64,000 nt of DNA from Prochlorococcus sp. scB241_528O2 (GTDB taxonomy: Bacteria > Cyanobacteriota > Cyanobacteriia > PCC-6307 > Cyanobiaceae), in contig JFLJ01000113.1 of assembly GCA_000634115.1 (NCBI GenBank), positions 62,001-126,000 of the forward strand. The letters run 5' to 3'. Of this stretch, positions 1 through 11,592 are shown in pieces. A program made the position numbers and the translations under genes. The notes under the pieces were generated by a model, which worked only from the letters and a program-made list of their open reading frames with translations, was not told the DNA's origin and did not search any database. Position 1 is the stretch's first letter. Each line of letters starts with the position of its first letter.

Positions 1-104
1 TTTACACATTCTCCCATATTTGCCCAATCTGCGGGTAATACAGAAGGAATTATTTGAATTGGTCTATTAACACCAGCTAAATTCTTTTGGTTTGACTCAG
101 TCAT
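1..104 (-). CDS. rpe: Ribulose-phosphate 3-epimerase, N-terminal part (runs off window start)
   Basis: Reverse complement of 1-104 reads MTESNQKNLAGVNRPIQIIPSVLPADWANMGECV..., typical cyanobacterial Rpe N-terminus. Confidence 0.8.
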   Translation of the reverse strand, partial: MTESNQKNLAGVNRPIQIIPSVLPADWANMGECV

Positions 105-290
105 TTAATTTTTAAAATATTTAATAAAGATACTATATTTAGTTGTTTATTCCTAATTTCAAGTCACGGCCTGATAAAGTAACAGCTGTAAAGAGTTAAA
201 AAAGCTTATCAGCATAAAAATTCTTATGAAAAATGACATTTTTTATGAGATTATACTCAAAACCTTTTAGAAATCCTTAAAAATTTAATT

Positions 291-1292
291 GTGAATCAAA
301 CTTTAATTCAAGAAATTCTCGAAGTCGTCGAGCAAGCAGCAATTGCCTCAGCAAAACTCACAGGACTTGGTCAGAAAGATGAAGCTGATGCTGCAGCTGT
401 CGAAGCAATGAGATTGCGAATGGGCAAAATTGAAATGAAAGGAAAAATTGTAATTGGAGAAGGTGAAAGAGATGAAGCACCTATGCTTTATATTGGTGAA
501 GAGGTAGGAAGTGGAAGTGGCCCAGGAGTTGATTTTGCTGTAGATCCTTGTGAAGGAACTAATCTTTGTGCAAATAATCAAAGAGGTTCTATGGCTGTCT
601 TGGCTGCCTCTGATACTGGTGGTCTTTTTAATGCACCTGATTTTTATATGAACAAATTAGCAGCTCCTCCTTCTGCAAAAGGTAAAGTTGATATTAGAAA
701 TTCGGCTACCGAAAACCTGAAGATTCTTAGTGATTGTTTGGATCTTTCTATTGATGAACTTACTGTTGTAGTAATGGATAGAACTAGACATAAGAATTTA
801 ATTAAAGAGATTAGAGGGTGTGGAGCAAAAGTTCAACCTATCTCTGATGGTGATGTCCAAGCTGCTATTGCATGTGGTTTTGCAGGAACTGGAACACATT
901 GCCTGATGGGTATAGGAGCAGCTCCTGAAGGGGTTATTTCAGCTGCTGCAATGAGGGCTTTAGGTGGACATTTTCAAGGACAACTAGTATATGATCCAGC
1001 AATCGCTCAAACTTCTGAATGGGCTGATTACACAAAAGAAGGAAATATAAAACGTCTAAACGAAATGGGAATAACTGATATAGATAAAATATATGAGGCA
1101 AATGAACTGGCATCCGGAGAAAACGTTGTTTTCGCGGGAAGTGGAATTACAGATGGATTGTTATTTGACGGAGTAAAATTTGAAAGGGATTGCGTTAGAA
1201 CAAGCAGTCTAGTAATTAGTACATTGGATAGTACTGCAAGATTCACAAATACTGTCCATATAAAAGATGGTGCCAAAAGTATCAGCCTTTAA
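291..1292 (+). CDS. glpX: Class II fructose-1,6-bisphosphatase / sedoheptulose-1,7-bisphosphatase
   Basis: ORF 333 aa, GTG start; motifs [21 protein letters not shown] and [10 protein letters not shown]. Confidence 0.95.
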   Translation: MNQTLIQEILEVVEQAAIASAKLTGLGQKDEADAAAVEAMRLRMGKIEMKGKIVIGEGERDEAPMLYIGEEVGSGSGPGVDFAVDPCEGTNLCANNQRGSMAVLAASDTGGLFNAPDFYMNKLAAPPSAKGKVDIRNSATENLKILSDCLDLSIDELTVVVMDRTRHKNLIKEIRGCGAKVQPISDGDVQAAIACGFAGTGTHCLMGIGAAPEGVISAAAMRALGGHFQGQLVYDPAIAQTSEWADYTKEGNIKRLNEMGITDIDKIYEANELASGENVVFAGSGITDGLLFDGVKFERDCVRTSSLVISTLDSTARFTNTVHIKDGAKSISL

Positions 1293-1310
1293 AAATTTAC
1301 ATTTGATTTT

Positions 1311-2621
1311 ATGCATATTGTTGTCGTCGGACTAAGTCATCGCACGGCACCTGTCGAAGTGCGTGAGAAGTTAAGTATTCCTGACCAATCTATAAAAGAA
1401 TCATTGAAAGCATTAAAAACTTTCAATGATGTTTTAGAGGTTTCAATTTTAAGTACTTGTAATAGGCTAGAAATATATGCTCTTGTAAAAGATAAAAATA
1501 CTGGAATTTCATCTATTAAAGAATTCATCTCAAATTATTCGGGAATTATCTTTGAGGATTTAAATCCACATCTTTTTTGCTTCAAACAAGAAGATGCAGT
1601 TTTGCATTTAATGAAAGTTTCGGCAGGACTAGATAGCCTAGTTTTAGGTGAAGGTCAAATCCTTTCACAGGTAAAAAAAATGATGAGATTAGGTCAAGAG
1701 AATCAATCTACTGGTCCTATTCTTAATAGATTATTAACTCAATCAGTTAGTACAGGTAAAAAGGTAAGATCGGAAACTAATTTAGGAACTGGTGCTGTTT
1801 CAATAAGTTCAGCGGCAGTAGAACTTGCTCAATTAAAAATTGGACAAGAACAGGGGGTTGATGCTCTTGTAAGTCTTGAATCAGAGAAGGTTCTCATTGT
1901 TGGCGCTGGACGGATGAGCAGGCTTCTAATTACTCATTTAAAATCAAAAGGATGTAAAAAACTCATTCTTGTTAATAGAAATATTGATAGAGCATTAAAT
2001 CTTGCTGTAGACTACCCCGACTTGGAGATTATTTGTAAAGGGTTAAACGAATTAGAAGAAAATATATCAATATCTTCTCTTGTTTTCACTAGTACAGCTT
2101 CTGAAGAGCCAATAATTGATCTAGCAAAAATTGAAAAAATAAATTTTACTAACAAACTTAAATTTATTGACATTGGTGTACCGAGAAATATATCTAATGA
2201 TGTTAAACAACATCAATTTGTAGAGTCATTTGATGTAGATGACTTACAAGAGGTCGTTTCAAGAAATCAAGAATTTAGACAGAAAATTGCAAAGGAAGCA
2301 GAATCTTTAGTAGAAGAAGAAAGAATCCTTTTCCTTGAGTGGTGGGCAAGTTTAGAAGCAGTTCCTGTAATTAATAAACTTAGATCAGATTTGGAGTTAA
2401 TTAGAAAAGAGGAATTGCAAAAAGCACTTAGTCGAATGGGACCAGATTTTTCTGCTCGAGAAAGAAAAGTTGTGGAAGCCCTTACTAAAGGAATTATCAA
2501 TAAAATTCTTCACACCCCTGTTACTAAGTTAAGAAGTCCGCAATCAAGAGAAGAAAGACAAGCTTCTTTAAAAATAGTAGAAAAATTATTTTCTTTGGTA
2601 GAAGAGGATAAAAAAGACTAA
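1311..2621 (+). CDS. hemA: Glutamyl-tRNA reductase
   Basis: 436 aa; N-term MHIVVVGLSHRTAPVEVREKL, STCNRLEIY, GLDSLVLGEGQILSQVK. Confidence 0.97.
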   Translation: MHIVVVGLSHRTAPVEVREKLSIPDQSIKESLKALKTFNDVLEVSILSTCNRLEIYALVKDKNTGISSIKEFISNYSGIIFEDLNPHLFCFKQEDAVLHLMKVSAGLDSLVLGEGQILSQVKKMMRLGQENQSTGPILNRLLTQSVSTGKKVRSETNLGTGAVSISSAAVELAQLKIGQEQGVDALVSLESEKVLIVGAGRMSRLLITHLKSKGCKKLILVNRNIDRALNLAVDYPDLEIICKGLNELEENISISSLVFTSTASEEPIIDLAKIEKINFTNKLKFIDIGVPRNISNDVKQHQFVESFDVDDLQEVVSRNQEFRQKIAKEAESLVEEERILFLEWWASLEAVPVINKLRSDLELIRKEELQKALSRMGPDFSARERKVVEALTKGIINKILHTPVTKLRSPQSREERQASLKIVEKLFSLVEEDKKD

Positions 2622-2749
2622 ATTTTCTAAATTTATATTAAGTTTTTCAAGCGATTTATTGAAATACCTTTATAAACTGACCATTACTATTTCTAAATCT
2701 GCCCATAATCAGTTACTTTAAATAGTTGTATCTACCTCCATTAGATTGA

Positions 2750-4045
2750 ATGAAGCGTGTGTTGGCAATCATCCTCGGAGGAGGAAAAGGTTCTAGACTT
2801 TATCCCTTAACAAAAATGAGGGCGAAACCTGCTGTCCCATTGGCAGGAAAGTATCGATTAATTGATATCCCAATAAGTAATTGCATCAATTCAGGCATTG
2901 AGAAAATGTACGTATTGACTCAGTTCAATAGCGCATCTTTAAATAGACATATAGGAAGAACTTATAATCTAAATGGACCTTTTGGTCAAGGTTTTGTTGA
3001 AGTCTTGGCTGCTCAACAAACACCTGATAGTCCAAAGTGGTTTGAAGGTACCGCAGATGCTGTAAGAAAATATCAATGGTTATTTGAAGAATGGGATGTT
3101 GATGAGTATTTAATATTGTCAGGCGATCAACTCTATAGAATGGATTACAGTTTATTTGTCCAACATCATAGAGATAATGGTGCTGATTTAACTGTTGCAG
3201 CACTACCTGTTAATGAAGCTCAGGCAGAAGGTTTTGGACTCATGAGAACAGATGATTTAGGCAACATAAAAGAGTTTAGTGAAAAGCCCACCGGAGAGAA
3301 GTTGAAGGCAATGGCTGTTGATACTTCTAAATTTGGATTAACTAAGGCATCAGCCCAAGAGAAACCCTATCTTGCGTCTATGGGTATATACGTTTTTAGT
3401 AGAAATACTCTGTTTGATCTTCTAAATAAATTTCCTAGTTATACAGATTTTGGTAAGGATATCATTCCTGAAGCTCTTAATAGGGGCGATATTCTAAAGA
3501 GTTATGTATTCGATGATTATTGGGAAGATATTGGAACTATTGGAGCATTCTTTGAGTCAAACTTGGCATTAACCGAGCAACCAAAACCCCCATTTAGTTT
3601 TTATGATGAAAAATTTCCAATTTATACAAGACCTAGATTCCTACCTCCTTCTAAACTTGTCGATGCTCAAATTACTAATTCAATAGTATGTGAAGGTACA
3701 ATCTTGAAGGCCTGCAGTATTTTGCATTGTGTTTTAGGGGTAAGAAGCAGAATCGAAAGTGATTCTGTTCTTGAAGATACCTTAGTAATGGGCGCAGATT
3801 TCTTTGAATCACCTGAAGAGAGGATCGAATTAAGAAAAGGAGGCGGTACTCCTCTTGGAGTAGGTGAAGGAACTACTGTAAAAAGAGCGATTCTTGATAA
3901 GAATACAAGGATTGGTGATAATGTTGTTATAATTAATAAAGATCGAGTAGAAGAAGCAGATAAGCCAGAATTGGGTTTCTATATAAGAAATGGGATTGTT
4001 GTAGTAGTTAAAAATGCAACTATTGCAAACGGAACTGTTATTTAA
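2750..4045 (+). CDS. glgC: Glucose-1-phosphate adenylyltransferase
   Basis: 431 aa; [42 protein letters not shown]. Confidence 0.97.
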   Translation: MKRVLAIILGGGKGSRLYPLTKMRAKPAVPLAGKYRLIDIPISNCINSGIEKMYVLTQFNSASLNRHIGRTYNLNGPFGQGFVEVLAAQQTPDSPKWFEGTADAVRKYQWLFEEWDVDEYLILSGDQLYRMDYSLFVQHHRDNGADLTVAALPVNEAQAEGFGLMRTDDLGNIKEFSEKPTGEKLKAMAVDTSKFGLTKASAQEKPYLASMGIYVFSRNTLFDLLNKFPSYTDFGKDIIPEALNRGDILKSYVFDDYWEDIGTIGAFFESNLALTEQPKPPFSFYDEKFPIYTRPRFLPPSKLVDAQITNSIVCEGTILKACSILHCVLGVRSRIESDSVLEDTLVMGADFFESPEERIELRKGGGTPLGVGEGTTVKRAILDKNTRIGDNVVIINKDRVEEADKPELGFYIRNGIVVVVKNATIANGTVI

Positions 4046-4141
4046 ATCTATTCGATCATTTTTCGCTGACATAAGTACTTTTTTTTGAGCAATTTTGTTG
4101 AGTTGCATGCACACTATATTTATTGAGTTTTTTAAATTTTT

Positions 4142-5560
4142 ATGTCCAAGGCACATTTTGGTTTAATAGGTCTTGGTGTTATGGGCGAGAATTTAGTTCT
4201 TAACGCAGAGAGAAATGGATTTTCTAGTGTAGTTTTTAATAGAACGTTCTCAAAAACCGAACAATTTTTGCAAGGTCGGGGCCTTGGAAAGAATATAGAG
4301 GGAGCTGAAACCCTTCAAGAATTTGTTAACAAGCTAGAGAAACCTAGAAGAATTCTAATGATGGTAAAAGCTGGACCAGCAACAGATGCTGTGATAGACA
4401 ATATTTCTGAATATCTCGAGGAAGGAGATTTATTAATAGATGGTGGTAATTCTCAATTTAAAGATACAGAAAGAAGGGTAAATACCCTTGAAAGTAAAAG
4501 TTTTGGATACATAGGAATGGGAGTCTCAGGTGGAGCCAAAGGGGCTCTTGAGGGCCCAAGTATGATGCCTGGGGGTACTAAGGCTTCATATCATGCAATA
4601 GAAAGCTTATTAACTAAGATGGCTGCCAAAGTTGAAGACGGACCATGTGTCGCATATGTTGGGCCAGGAGGTTCAGGTCATTTTGTAAAAACTGTTCATA
4701 ACGGAATCGAATATGGAATAGAACAAATACTTGCAGAAGCTTATGACCTTATGAAGAGAGTCAAAGGTATGAATGGACAGCAGATGTCAGAGGTATTTGG
4801 TATTTGGAATAATACTGATGAATTAGCTTCTTATCTTGTTGAGATAACTGAGATTTGTCTAGATACAAAAGATGAGATAACTGGAGAGGATGTTGTGGAA
4901 AAAATATTAGATAAGGCTGGCCAGAAAGGTACTGGGTTATGGACCGTTGTAAGTGCTTTAGAACTTGGTGTATCAGTCCCAACGATTTATGCATCGTTAA
5001 ATGCAAGAGTAATGAGTTCTTTAAAAGATCAACGTAGTGAGATTGAAAAAACTATTCCAATTAAAGAGATAGAGGATTTTGATTTAGGAAATATATCAGA
5101 TGGGATGAAACCTTTATTTGATGCTGTAGTCCTTGCCACAATTGCTAGCTATGCCCAAGGTATGGATATTTTAAGAGAAGCATCTTCAGTATATAACTAT
5201 GGTTTGAATATGCCCTCAATTGCTCAAATATGGAAAGGTGGGTGCATAATTAGATCAAAATTATTAAGTAAAATTCAAGATGCTTATAACAAAGACCCTA
5301 ATCTAAAAAATTTAATTTTTGATGATTGGTTCAATAATGAAATTTCAACAAGATTAGATAACTTAGCCAAAGTAGTTTCGTTATCCACAAAGGCTGGTAT
5401 ACCAGTCCCATGTCTATCCAGTACTTTAGATTATTTGAATAGTTACAGAACCAATAGACTTCCTCAGAATCTTGTTCAGGCTATGAGAGATTGTTTTGGC
5501 TCTCATACATATGAAAGAATTGATAAGGAAGGTAGCTTTCATACCGAATGGATGAAATGA
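4142..5560 (+). CDS. gnd: 6-phosphogluconate dehydrogenase, decarboxylating
   Basis: 472 aa; GLGVMGENLVLNAERNGF, GMGVSGGAKGALEGPSMMPGG. Confidence 0.97.
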   Translation: MSKAHFGLIGLGVMGENLVLNAERNGFSSVVFNRTFSKTEQFLQGRGLGKNIEGAETLQEFVNKLEKPRRILMMVKAGPATDAVIDNISEYLEEGDLLIDGGNSQFKDTERRVNTLESKSFGYIGMGVSGGAKGALEGPSMMPGGTKASYHAIESLLTKMAAKVEDGPCVAYVGPGGSGHFVKTVHNGIEYGIEQILAEAYDLMKRVKGMNGQQMSEVFGIWNNTDELASYLVEITEICLDTKDEITGEDVVEKILDKAGQKGTGLWTVVSALELGVSVPTIYASLNARVMSSLKDQRSEIEKTIPIKEIEDFDLGNISDGMKPLFDAVVLATIASYAQGMDILREASSVYNYGLNMPSIAQIWKGGCIIRSKLLSKIQDAYNKDPNLKNLIFDDWFNNEISTRLDNLAKVVSLSTKAGIPVPCLSSTLDYLNSYRTNRLPQNLVQAMRDCFGSHTYERIDKEGSFHTEWMK

Positions 5561-6285
5561 TTAAAAAGGTTAAAAATGGATATACACTAAATATTTACAA
5601 AGACAAGTTAGAGCTTTCAACAGAGGTTTTTAAGTTTATTGAAAGTCAAATGATTCATATTTTAAAAAAGAAAGATAGATTCAAATTTTGTGTAAGTGGA
5701 GGTTCAACCCCTAAACCTGTTTATAAGCTTCTATCAAAAAGTGATCTTAGATGGGATATGGTTGATGTCTTTTTAGGAGATGAAAGATGTGTTGATCCGA
5801 ATTCAGAATTAAGTAACTCGTTAATGTTGAAAAATTCATTGTTAACTAATTTTGGATCTAAAGCTTTTTTTTATGAAATTTTCGATGATTTAAAGGCTGA
5901 TGATGCTGCTATAAAAAATCAATTTATTTCTAAATTATTTGAAAAATGCGGATCAAACCCTCCAACTTTTGATTTAACATTATTAGGTCTTGGAGACGAT
6001 GGTCATACAGCTTCACTATTCCCTTATCAAAAAAATAATAATGTAGATGATTTTGTGATTTTTAATGAAGGTAAAGGATTAAAAAGAATTTCATTAACTC
6101 CAAAGGTCCTTTCAGCCTCTTCAAAGATAGTATTTTTGGTTAGTGGAGCTTCTAAAAGAATTGCTCTTGAGAGGTTATTAGATGAAAAAGAGCTCCCAGA
6201 TAGAACACCATCAAAATTAATAAAATCTGTTAATCAAATTTCAATATTTTGTGATCAGGAATCAGCAAAAGAATTAGAAATTTAG
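5548..6285 (+). CDS. pgl: 6-phosphogluconolactonase
   Basis: 245 aa; SGGSTPKPVYKLL, FLGDERCVDPNSELSN, LLGLGDDGHTASLFP; overlaps gnd stop (start may be ATG at 5557). Confidence 0.93.
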   Translation: MDEMIKKVKNGYTLNIYKDKLELSTEVFKFIESQMIHILKKKDRFKFCVSGGSTPKPVYKLLSKSDLRWDMVDVFLGDERCVDPNSELSNSLMLKNSLLTNFGSKAFFYEIFDDLKADDAAIKNQFISKLFEKCGSNPPTFDLTLLGLGDDGHTASLFPYQKNNNVDDFVIFNEGKGLKRISLTPKVLSASSKIVFLVSGASKRIALERLLDEKELPDRTPSKLIKSVNQISIFCDQESAKELEI

Positions 6286-6315
6286 TTAAAATATATTAAT
6301 AATTTAAATTATTTA

Positions 6316-6864
6316 ATGAGTGAGAAGAAATTTTTATTCCAGAAAAAGGAGTTCGATGGTTGGAAAACATTAAATGATACTGTTATGGGCGGATCAAGTT
6401 CAGCTTTTTGTGATATTTCTAATTCTGGTTTGTTATTAAAGGGTAATATTGTCGAGAAATCAGGAGGATTTGTTAGTTGTAGATCGTCTATTTATAAACC
6501 CTATTTAAATGTATCTGAATATTCATCCTTTGAATTAAATATTGATGGACAAGGAAGAACTTTTAAATTTGCTGTCGCTTGTGAAGATGATCTATTAGGA
6601 CTAACCGAATTTATTCCGGGTGGTCTTAGGTGGATTAAATCATTCCCAACAAAAAAATTCGGAACAACAAATGTTCAAATTCCTTTTAGTGAGCTAAAAC
6701 CTTCAGTAAGAGCAAATAAGGTACGGTTTCCATTTAAATTCAAGCCTTCTAAAATTAAAAGATTGCAACTACTACACTCTAAGTTTGGTGATGATGGATT
6801 ACTTAATAATGAGTTTAAACAGGGTTCTATAAAAGTTTTAATTAAATCAATAAGTGTTATTTGA
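6316..6864 (+). CDS. CIA30-family protein (complex I intermediate-associated protein 30 domain)
   Basis: 182 aa; W-x-TLNDTVMGGSSS N-terminus and overall pattern resemble CIA30. Confidence 0.7.
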   Translation: MSEKKFLFQKKEFDGWKTLNDTVMGGSSSAFCDISNSGLLLKGNIVEKSGGFVSCRSSIYKPYLNVSEYSSFELNIDGQGRTFKFAVACEDDLLGLTEFIPGGLRWIKSFPTKKFGTTNVQIPFSELKPSVRANKVRFPFKFKPSKIKRLQLLHSKFGDDGLLNNEFKQGSIKVLIKSISVI

Positions 6865-7240
6865 AAATCCACCTAAAAATATAGAGAGCTTAATCGCTAA
6901 GTCAGCAGATTTAACAAATAAGCCTTTTGTTCATTCTGTCGTAAAAATAAATGGTCAATACGAAATCGAAGAAGAAGATATTGATTTGACGGTTAATATC
7001 TTATGTCGAGATAAAGAAGGTAAAAGATTAGAAATTTACGATCTTGAATTAGAACTTTTTAAATCAAATAATGAATTGGTTTTAGTTATCTCTAAGCTTA
7101 ATTTCCCAGATGAACCAATATTATGGTGTGGAGTTAAAACATTGTGGATGAATAGCAATAATGGGAAAAAATGTAACTCACCAAAATACAGTGCTAGATT
7201 GGAAAACTTAGCAAATAGGATAAAAAGCTTTATTGATTAA
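6854..7240 (+). CDS. Conserved hypothetical protein
   Basis: 128 aa ORF overlapping the previous CDS by 11 nt; same strand and spacing suggest a co-transcribed gene. Confidence 0.6.
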   Translation: MLFENPPKNIESLIAKSADLTNKPFVHSVVKINGQYEIEEEDIDLTVNILCRDKEGKRLEIYDLELELFKSNNELVLVISKLNFPDEPILWCGVKTLWMNSNNGKKCNSPKYSARLENLANRIKSFID

Positions 7241-7261
7241 GAAAATAAACTTTGAGCTGAT

Positions 7262-8935
7262 CTATAAATCAGTAACAGCACCTAAACTTGATGTGCTTAC
7301 GATTCTCGAATATTTTGAAAGTATCCCTCTTTTGTATTTTGGGGTAGGTTTTACCCAATCTTTTTTTCTTTTTTCTAATTCTTCGTCAGATAAATCAACT
7401 TCAATTAGTTGTTTTACCGCATCTACCGTAATTAAATCACCTTGTTTTATTAGAGCAATATTTCCGCCAACAGCAGCCTCTGGGGCTATGTGACCCACAA
7501 CCAGACCATAAGTACCCCCGCTAAATCTACCATCGGTAATTAAAGCTACTTTTTCTCCAAGGCCTTGACCAACAATCGCAGATGTAGGGGCTAACATCTC
7601 TCTCATACCTGGTCCTCCTACAGGCCCTTCGTTTCTAATAACAACAACATCACCAGCTTTGATATCATTATTTAATATGGATTTTAGACAATCCTCTTCA
7701 CTTTCAAAAATCTTTGCTGGACCTGTTAATACAGGATTTTTTACTCCGCTAATTTTGGCTACGGAACCTTCGCTCGCTAAGTTACCTTTTAATATCGCTA
7801 GGTGTCCTTTTTTATAAAGAGGGTCATCTATTTCTCTTATGACATTTTGATTTGTTGGAGGCTTATCTGGAATATTCTGTAAGTATTCTGAGATGGTTTT
7901 GCCTTCAATGTTTTTGCAATCGCCATGAATTAATCCTGCATTCAAAAGTATTTTCATTACCTGTGGAATCCCACCTGCATTATGAAGATCCACCGTCACA
8001 TATTTACCACTCGGTTTTAGGTCACAAATAACGGGTACTTTTTGTCTGATTCTCTCAAAATCATTAATTTTGATATCTATTCCTGCAGTATTTGCTATGG
8101 CTAAGATGTGCAATACAGCATTTGTTGATCCTCCAATTGCCATAATTACTGATATTGCATTTTCAAATGCTTTCTTTGTCATTAGGTCTAGAGGTTTTAT
8201 ATCTTTTTCAATTGCAGAGACTAATATCTCAGCACTTTTATCTGCACTTATTTCTTTTTCAAGATCTTCAGCAGCCATGGTGGAACTGTGAGGAAGACTT
8301 AACCCTAATACTTCAATAACCGCAGACATTGTATTAGCTGTAAACATCCCTCCACAGCTACCAGCACCAGGAATACAATTTTTCTCAACTTGGATTAGCC
8401 TTTCTTCATTAATTTTGCCTGATGTTAATTGTCCAACAGCTTCAAATGCACTAACAACAGTAAGATCTTCTCCATTCAATTTCCCAGGTTTTATTGTTCC
8501 TCCATAAATGAAAATTGAGGGAATATTCATTCTTGCAATCGCTATCATGGCACCCGGCATATTTTTGTCACATCCACCTATAGCAAGCACTCCATCCATA
8601 CTTTGAGCATTGCATGCTGTTTCAATTGAATCAGCAATAACTTCTCTTGAAACTAGGGAATATTTCATGCCCTCTGTTCCCATAGAAATGCCATCACTTA
8701 CTGTTATCGTTCCAAACATCTGAGGCATCCCACCTGATCTTCTTATTGACTCTTCAGCTTTGAGAGCTAACTTATTTAAACCTATATTGCATGGTGTTAT
8801 GGTGCTGTATCCATTTGCAATTCCAATAATAGGTTTATTAAAATCTTCATCATTAAATCCAACAGCTCTTAACATTGATCTGTTAGGGGATCTTTGCACA
8901 CCTTGGGTTATTGCAGATGATCTGAGTTTATTCAT
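7262..8935 (-). CDS. ilvD: Dihydroxy-acid dehydratase
   Basis: 557 aa; [44 protein letters not shown]. Confidence 0.97.
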   Translation of the reverse strand: MNKLRSSAITQGVQRSPNRSMLRAVGFNDEDFNKPIIGIANGYSTITPCNIGLNKLALKAEESIRRSGGMPQMFGTITVSDGISMGTEGMKYSLVSREVIADSIETACNAQSMDGVLAIGGCDKNMPGAMIAIARMNIPSIFIYGGTIKPGKLNGEDLTVVSAFEAVGQLTSGKINEERLIQVEKNCIPGAGSCGGMFTANTMSAVIEVLGLSLPHSSTMAAEDLEKEISADKSAEILVSAIEKDIKPLDLMTKKAFENAISVIMAIGGSTNAVLHILAIANTAGIDIKINDFERIRQKVPVICDLKPSGKYVTVDLHNAGGIPQVMKILLNAGLIHGDCKNIEGKTISEYLQNIPDKPPTNQNVIREIDDPLYKKGHLAILKGNLASEGSVAKISGVKNPVLTGPAKIFESEEDCLKSILNNDIKAGDVVVIRNEGPVGGPGMREMLAPTSAIVGQGLGEKVALITDGRFSGGTYGLVVGHIAPEAAVGGNIALIKQGDLITVDAVKQLIEVDLSDEELEKRKKDWVKPTPKYKRGILSKYSRIVSTSSLGAVTDL

Positions 8936-8958
8936 ATTATTTGAGAACCTTTTTTATT

Positions 8959-9249
8959 CTATTGCCCCAACTCTTCAAGTTGCTTCCTCACATCAGCAAT
9001 TGCAGAATTAAGTTGTTCAACTTTCTTCTCCAGATTCTCTCCTTCAACTTCATTTATATTTTCATTTGAATCAATAGCTTCAGAGCCGTCTTGAATTCTG
9101 GAGGAATACATCATTGCTTTTTGTTTTTTTTCCTCCTTTCTTTTGTCTGCTTCGGATATTAACCACCAAGCTAGACCTGCTGCTCCAATAAAAGCACCGC
9201 TTATTAATGATAAAAGATTATTTGAAGACGAATCTCTGTATTCAGACAT
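8959..9249 (-). CDS. Conserved hypothetical small membrane protein
   Basis: 96 aa with one N-terminal TM segment (GAFIGAAGLAWWLI) and acidic coiled-coil-like tail. Confidence 0.6.
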   Translation of the reverse strand: MSEYRDSSSNNLLSLISGAFIGAAGLAWWLISEADKRKEEKKQKAMMYSSRIQDGSEAIDSNENINEVEGENLEKKVEQLNSAIADVRKQLEELGQ

Positions 9250-9278
9250 TGGTAAAATATTTACTCCTATATTCTATA

Positions 9279-9896
9279 TTAGTTCTTATCTTGAAATTTA
9301 GTACTCAAACGCAATAAAGGATTCCCAATACCTGGTACCAATAATTTTGTGCTTTCATCTTCCTCATCTATGCAAGTGGTGTAGATTACCTGATTAGGGA
9401 ATAACTTCGCAATTTCATTTAACCCTTTATTTGAGCAAATAGCAGTTATTAACAAAATCCTATTGGACTCAACACCTAATTTCTTTAATTTAATTAAAGT
9501 TTCTAATGTTGCTGATGTTGTGGTTATTTGTTCGGAATAAAATATAACACCTTCATTTAATTCGATACTCTTAGGTAGTTCTCCCAATGAAAGGGTCGAA
9601 TTAGGAATTACCTCTTTAGATCCGTACCATAGAGATAAGCCTTCAGGCATCATTGCAAAAACTTTTATTGGATATTCATTATTAATAAAAAATCCATCCG
9701 CTTCCCCATTGTCAGTATTTATAATTTCTTTTTTATATGGGAGCCAATTACGTAATGCTTCATAAGTAAGCCATTTCCCCAATTGTTCATATCCTGTTGA
9801 GTACAAAATATTTGGAGTGTTTTTTTCTCGCAATATAGAAAGCCAATGTTTTATTAATGGATGAGGAGGAACAATAACCTTTAGTGACATTGCCAT
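9279..9896 (-). CDS. upp: Uracil phosphoribosyltransferase
   Basis: 205 aa; N-term SLKVIVPPHPLIKHWLSILREKNTP; UPRTase-like overall, PRPP region less canonical. Confidence 0.75.
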   Translation of the reverse strand: MAMSLKVIVPPHPLIKHWLSILREKNTPNILYSTGYEQLGKWLTYEALRNWLPYKKEIINTDNGEADGFFINNEYPIKVFAMMPEGLSLWYGSKEVIPNSTLSLGELPKSIELNEGVIFYSEQITTTSATLETLIKLKKLGVESNRILLITAICSNKGLNEIAKLFPNQVIYTTCIDEEDESTKLLVPGIGNPLLRLSTKFQDKN

Positions 9897-9959
9897 ATAT
9901 TTTCCTTTAAGATACTCTTACAAACTTTAAATACTTAAGTTCTAAAATACAGTCTTATT

Positions 9960-10472
9960 ATGATTAAATCAATTGTTTTCTCCTCTCTAAAGAATGCATT
10001 AATTACTTTGTTATTCGTTGGGATTTTATTTTTTAACTCTGTAAATTCTGCATGGGCTAAAAGACCTCCCGAGATTAGAAACCAACAAGACCTTAATTTA
10101 GAGCCAGATATGCATGGTCAAGATTTAAGCGGTAACGAATATGTTAAGTTTGATTTGAAAGGTTTTAATTTCAGTGAAAGTAATTTAGAAGGTGCGGTAT
10201 TCAATAATAGTAAATTGCAAAATGCAACTTTTACGGGTGCTAATTTGAGAGACGCTCTTGCCTATGCTACGGACTTTACAGACGCAGATCTTTCGGATGT
10301 TAATTTTACAAATGCTTTATTAATGGAGAGTAATTTTGAAGGAGCAAAAATAGATGGTGCAGATTTTACTGATGCTGTTCTTAGTCGAACACAACAAAAA
10401 CAATTATGTGCGATTGCTAATGGCACAAATAGTTCTACGGGAGAGAGTACAGAATATAGTTTAGGATGTTAA
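9960..10472 (+). CDS. Pentapeptide-repeat protein with N-terminal signal/anchor
   Basis: 170 aa; repeated A(D/N)LxxAxF-type pentapeptides (NFSESNLEGAVFNNSKLQNATFTGANLRDALAYATDFTDADLSDVNF) after a hydrophobic leader. Confidence 0.9.
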   Translation: MIKSIVFSSLKNALITLLFVGILFFNSVNSAWAKRPPEIRNQQDLNLEPDMHGQDLSGNEYVKFDLKGFNFSESNLEGAVFNNSKLQNATFTGANLRDALAYATDFTDADLSDVNFTNALLMESNFEGAKIDGADFTDAVLSRTQQKQLCAIANGTNSSTGESTEYSLGC

Positions 10473-10481
10473 TAACTAACT

Positions 10482-11546
10482 ATGAAAAAGAGAATACCAG
10501 TAATAATAGTTTCAGGTTTTCTTGGCTCAGGTAAAACAACTTTTCTTAGATATTTATTAAAAGAGAGTAATAAAAAATTTGGTTTAATAATCAATGAATT
10601 TGGTGATGTTGGAATTGACGGTGATTTGATTAAAAGTTGTGATAGATGTGATGAAACTGAAGACGACTGTGTAATCGAATTAAATAATGGATGTTTATGT
10701 TGTACTGTTCAAGATGATTTTGTTCCATCAATAAAAGCACTCCTCGAATTTAATCCTCCTATCGAATCAATAATTATTGAAACAAGTGGCTTGGCACTTC
10801 CAATTCCCTTAATTCAAGCACTTAACTGGCCTGAAATTAGGTCTTCCATCTACCTTGATGTTGTTGTTGGTATCGTTAATGGAGAATCAATGCTTAATGG
10901 TTTACCAATTAATGATCTAAATAAAATAACAAAACAATATAAAGATATAGATAAAATTGATCACAACGCCTCTATTGAAGAACTTTTTGAGGAGCAACTT
11001 GAAGTCTCTGATATCGTTTTAGTTTCTAGATCAGACATCTTAAATGATGATCAATTTCACTTTGTAAAAAACAAAATCAAGGGAAGTCTAAACTCATATG
11101 TGCCAGTCCTCAAATCCAAAAATGGCAAAATTGATTTAAATTATCTATTTGATTTTAAATTTAAAAAAGAGACTTATAAAGAATTTTTAACTGAAGAACA
11201 TGATCATAATCATGTTGATCTTATAGCAGATTCAATTAAATTAAATTGTTTTCTTGAAAAAAATGACTTTGAAAAAGAGATGTCAAAAATCTTGGGCGAA
11301 TTAAACATTCTTCGAATAAAAGGACGTATTTGGATACCAAACAAATCGTTGCCTTTACAAATACAAATTGTTGGAAAAAAAATTAATACTTGGTTTGAAG
11401 AAGCTCCAGATAATTGTTGGAGACCAAATGATAATGCTGGGCTTGAATTAGTAATAATTTCCTTTGATGAAAAATCGATAAAAACTTTAAATAGAAAAAT
11501 TAAAGAGAAATTTAAGATTTTAATTGACCCAAAAATATCAATTTGA
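10482..11546 (+). CDS. CobW/P47K-family GTPase, putative metal chaperone
   Basis: 354 aa; Walker A GFLGSGKTT, INEFGDVGIDG, CLCC motif (NGCLCCTVQDD), ETSGLALP; His-rich EEHDHNHVD segment. Confidence 0.93.
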   Translation: MKKRIPVIIVSGFLGSGKTTFLRYLLKESNKKFGLIINEFGDVGIDGDLIKSCDRCDETEDDCVIELNNGCLCCTVQDDFVPSIKALLEFNPPIESIIIETSGLALPIPLIQALNWPEIRSSIYLDVVVGIVNGESMLNGLPINDLNKITKQYKDIDKIDHNASIEELFEEQLEVSDIVLVSRSDILNDDQFHFVKNKIKGSLNSYVPVLKSKNGKIDLNYLFDFKFKKETYKEFLTEEHDHNHVDLIADSIKLNCFLEKNDFEKEMSKILGELNILRIKGRIWIPNKSLPLQIQIVGKKINTWFEEAPDNCWRPNDNAGLELVIISFDEKSIKTLNRKIKEKFKILIDPKISI

Positions 11547-11592
11547 CTTTATAGTTAGCTGTCAGGATACTTACTACAGTAGATAGTCCTAA

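Noticed and set aside
2925-3203. 92-aa minus-strand ORF
   Set aside because: Antisense to glgC; Gln/His/Leu-rich shadow translation without family resemblance
3830-4156. 108-aa minus-strand ORF
   Set aside because: Antisense to the glgC 3' end and the short intergenic region; Asn/Ser/Ile-rich shadow translation
7233-7493. 86-aa plus-strand ORF
   Set aside because: Antisense to the ilvD C-terminus; the sense protein is unambiguous
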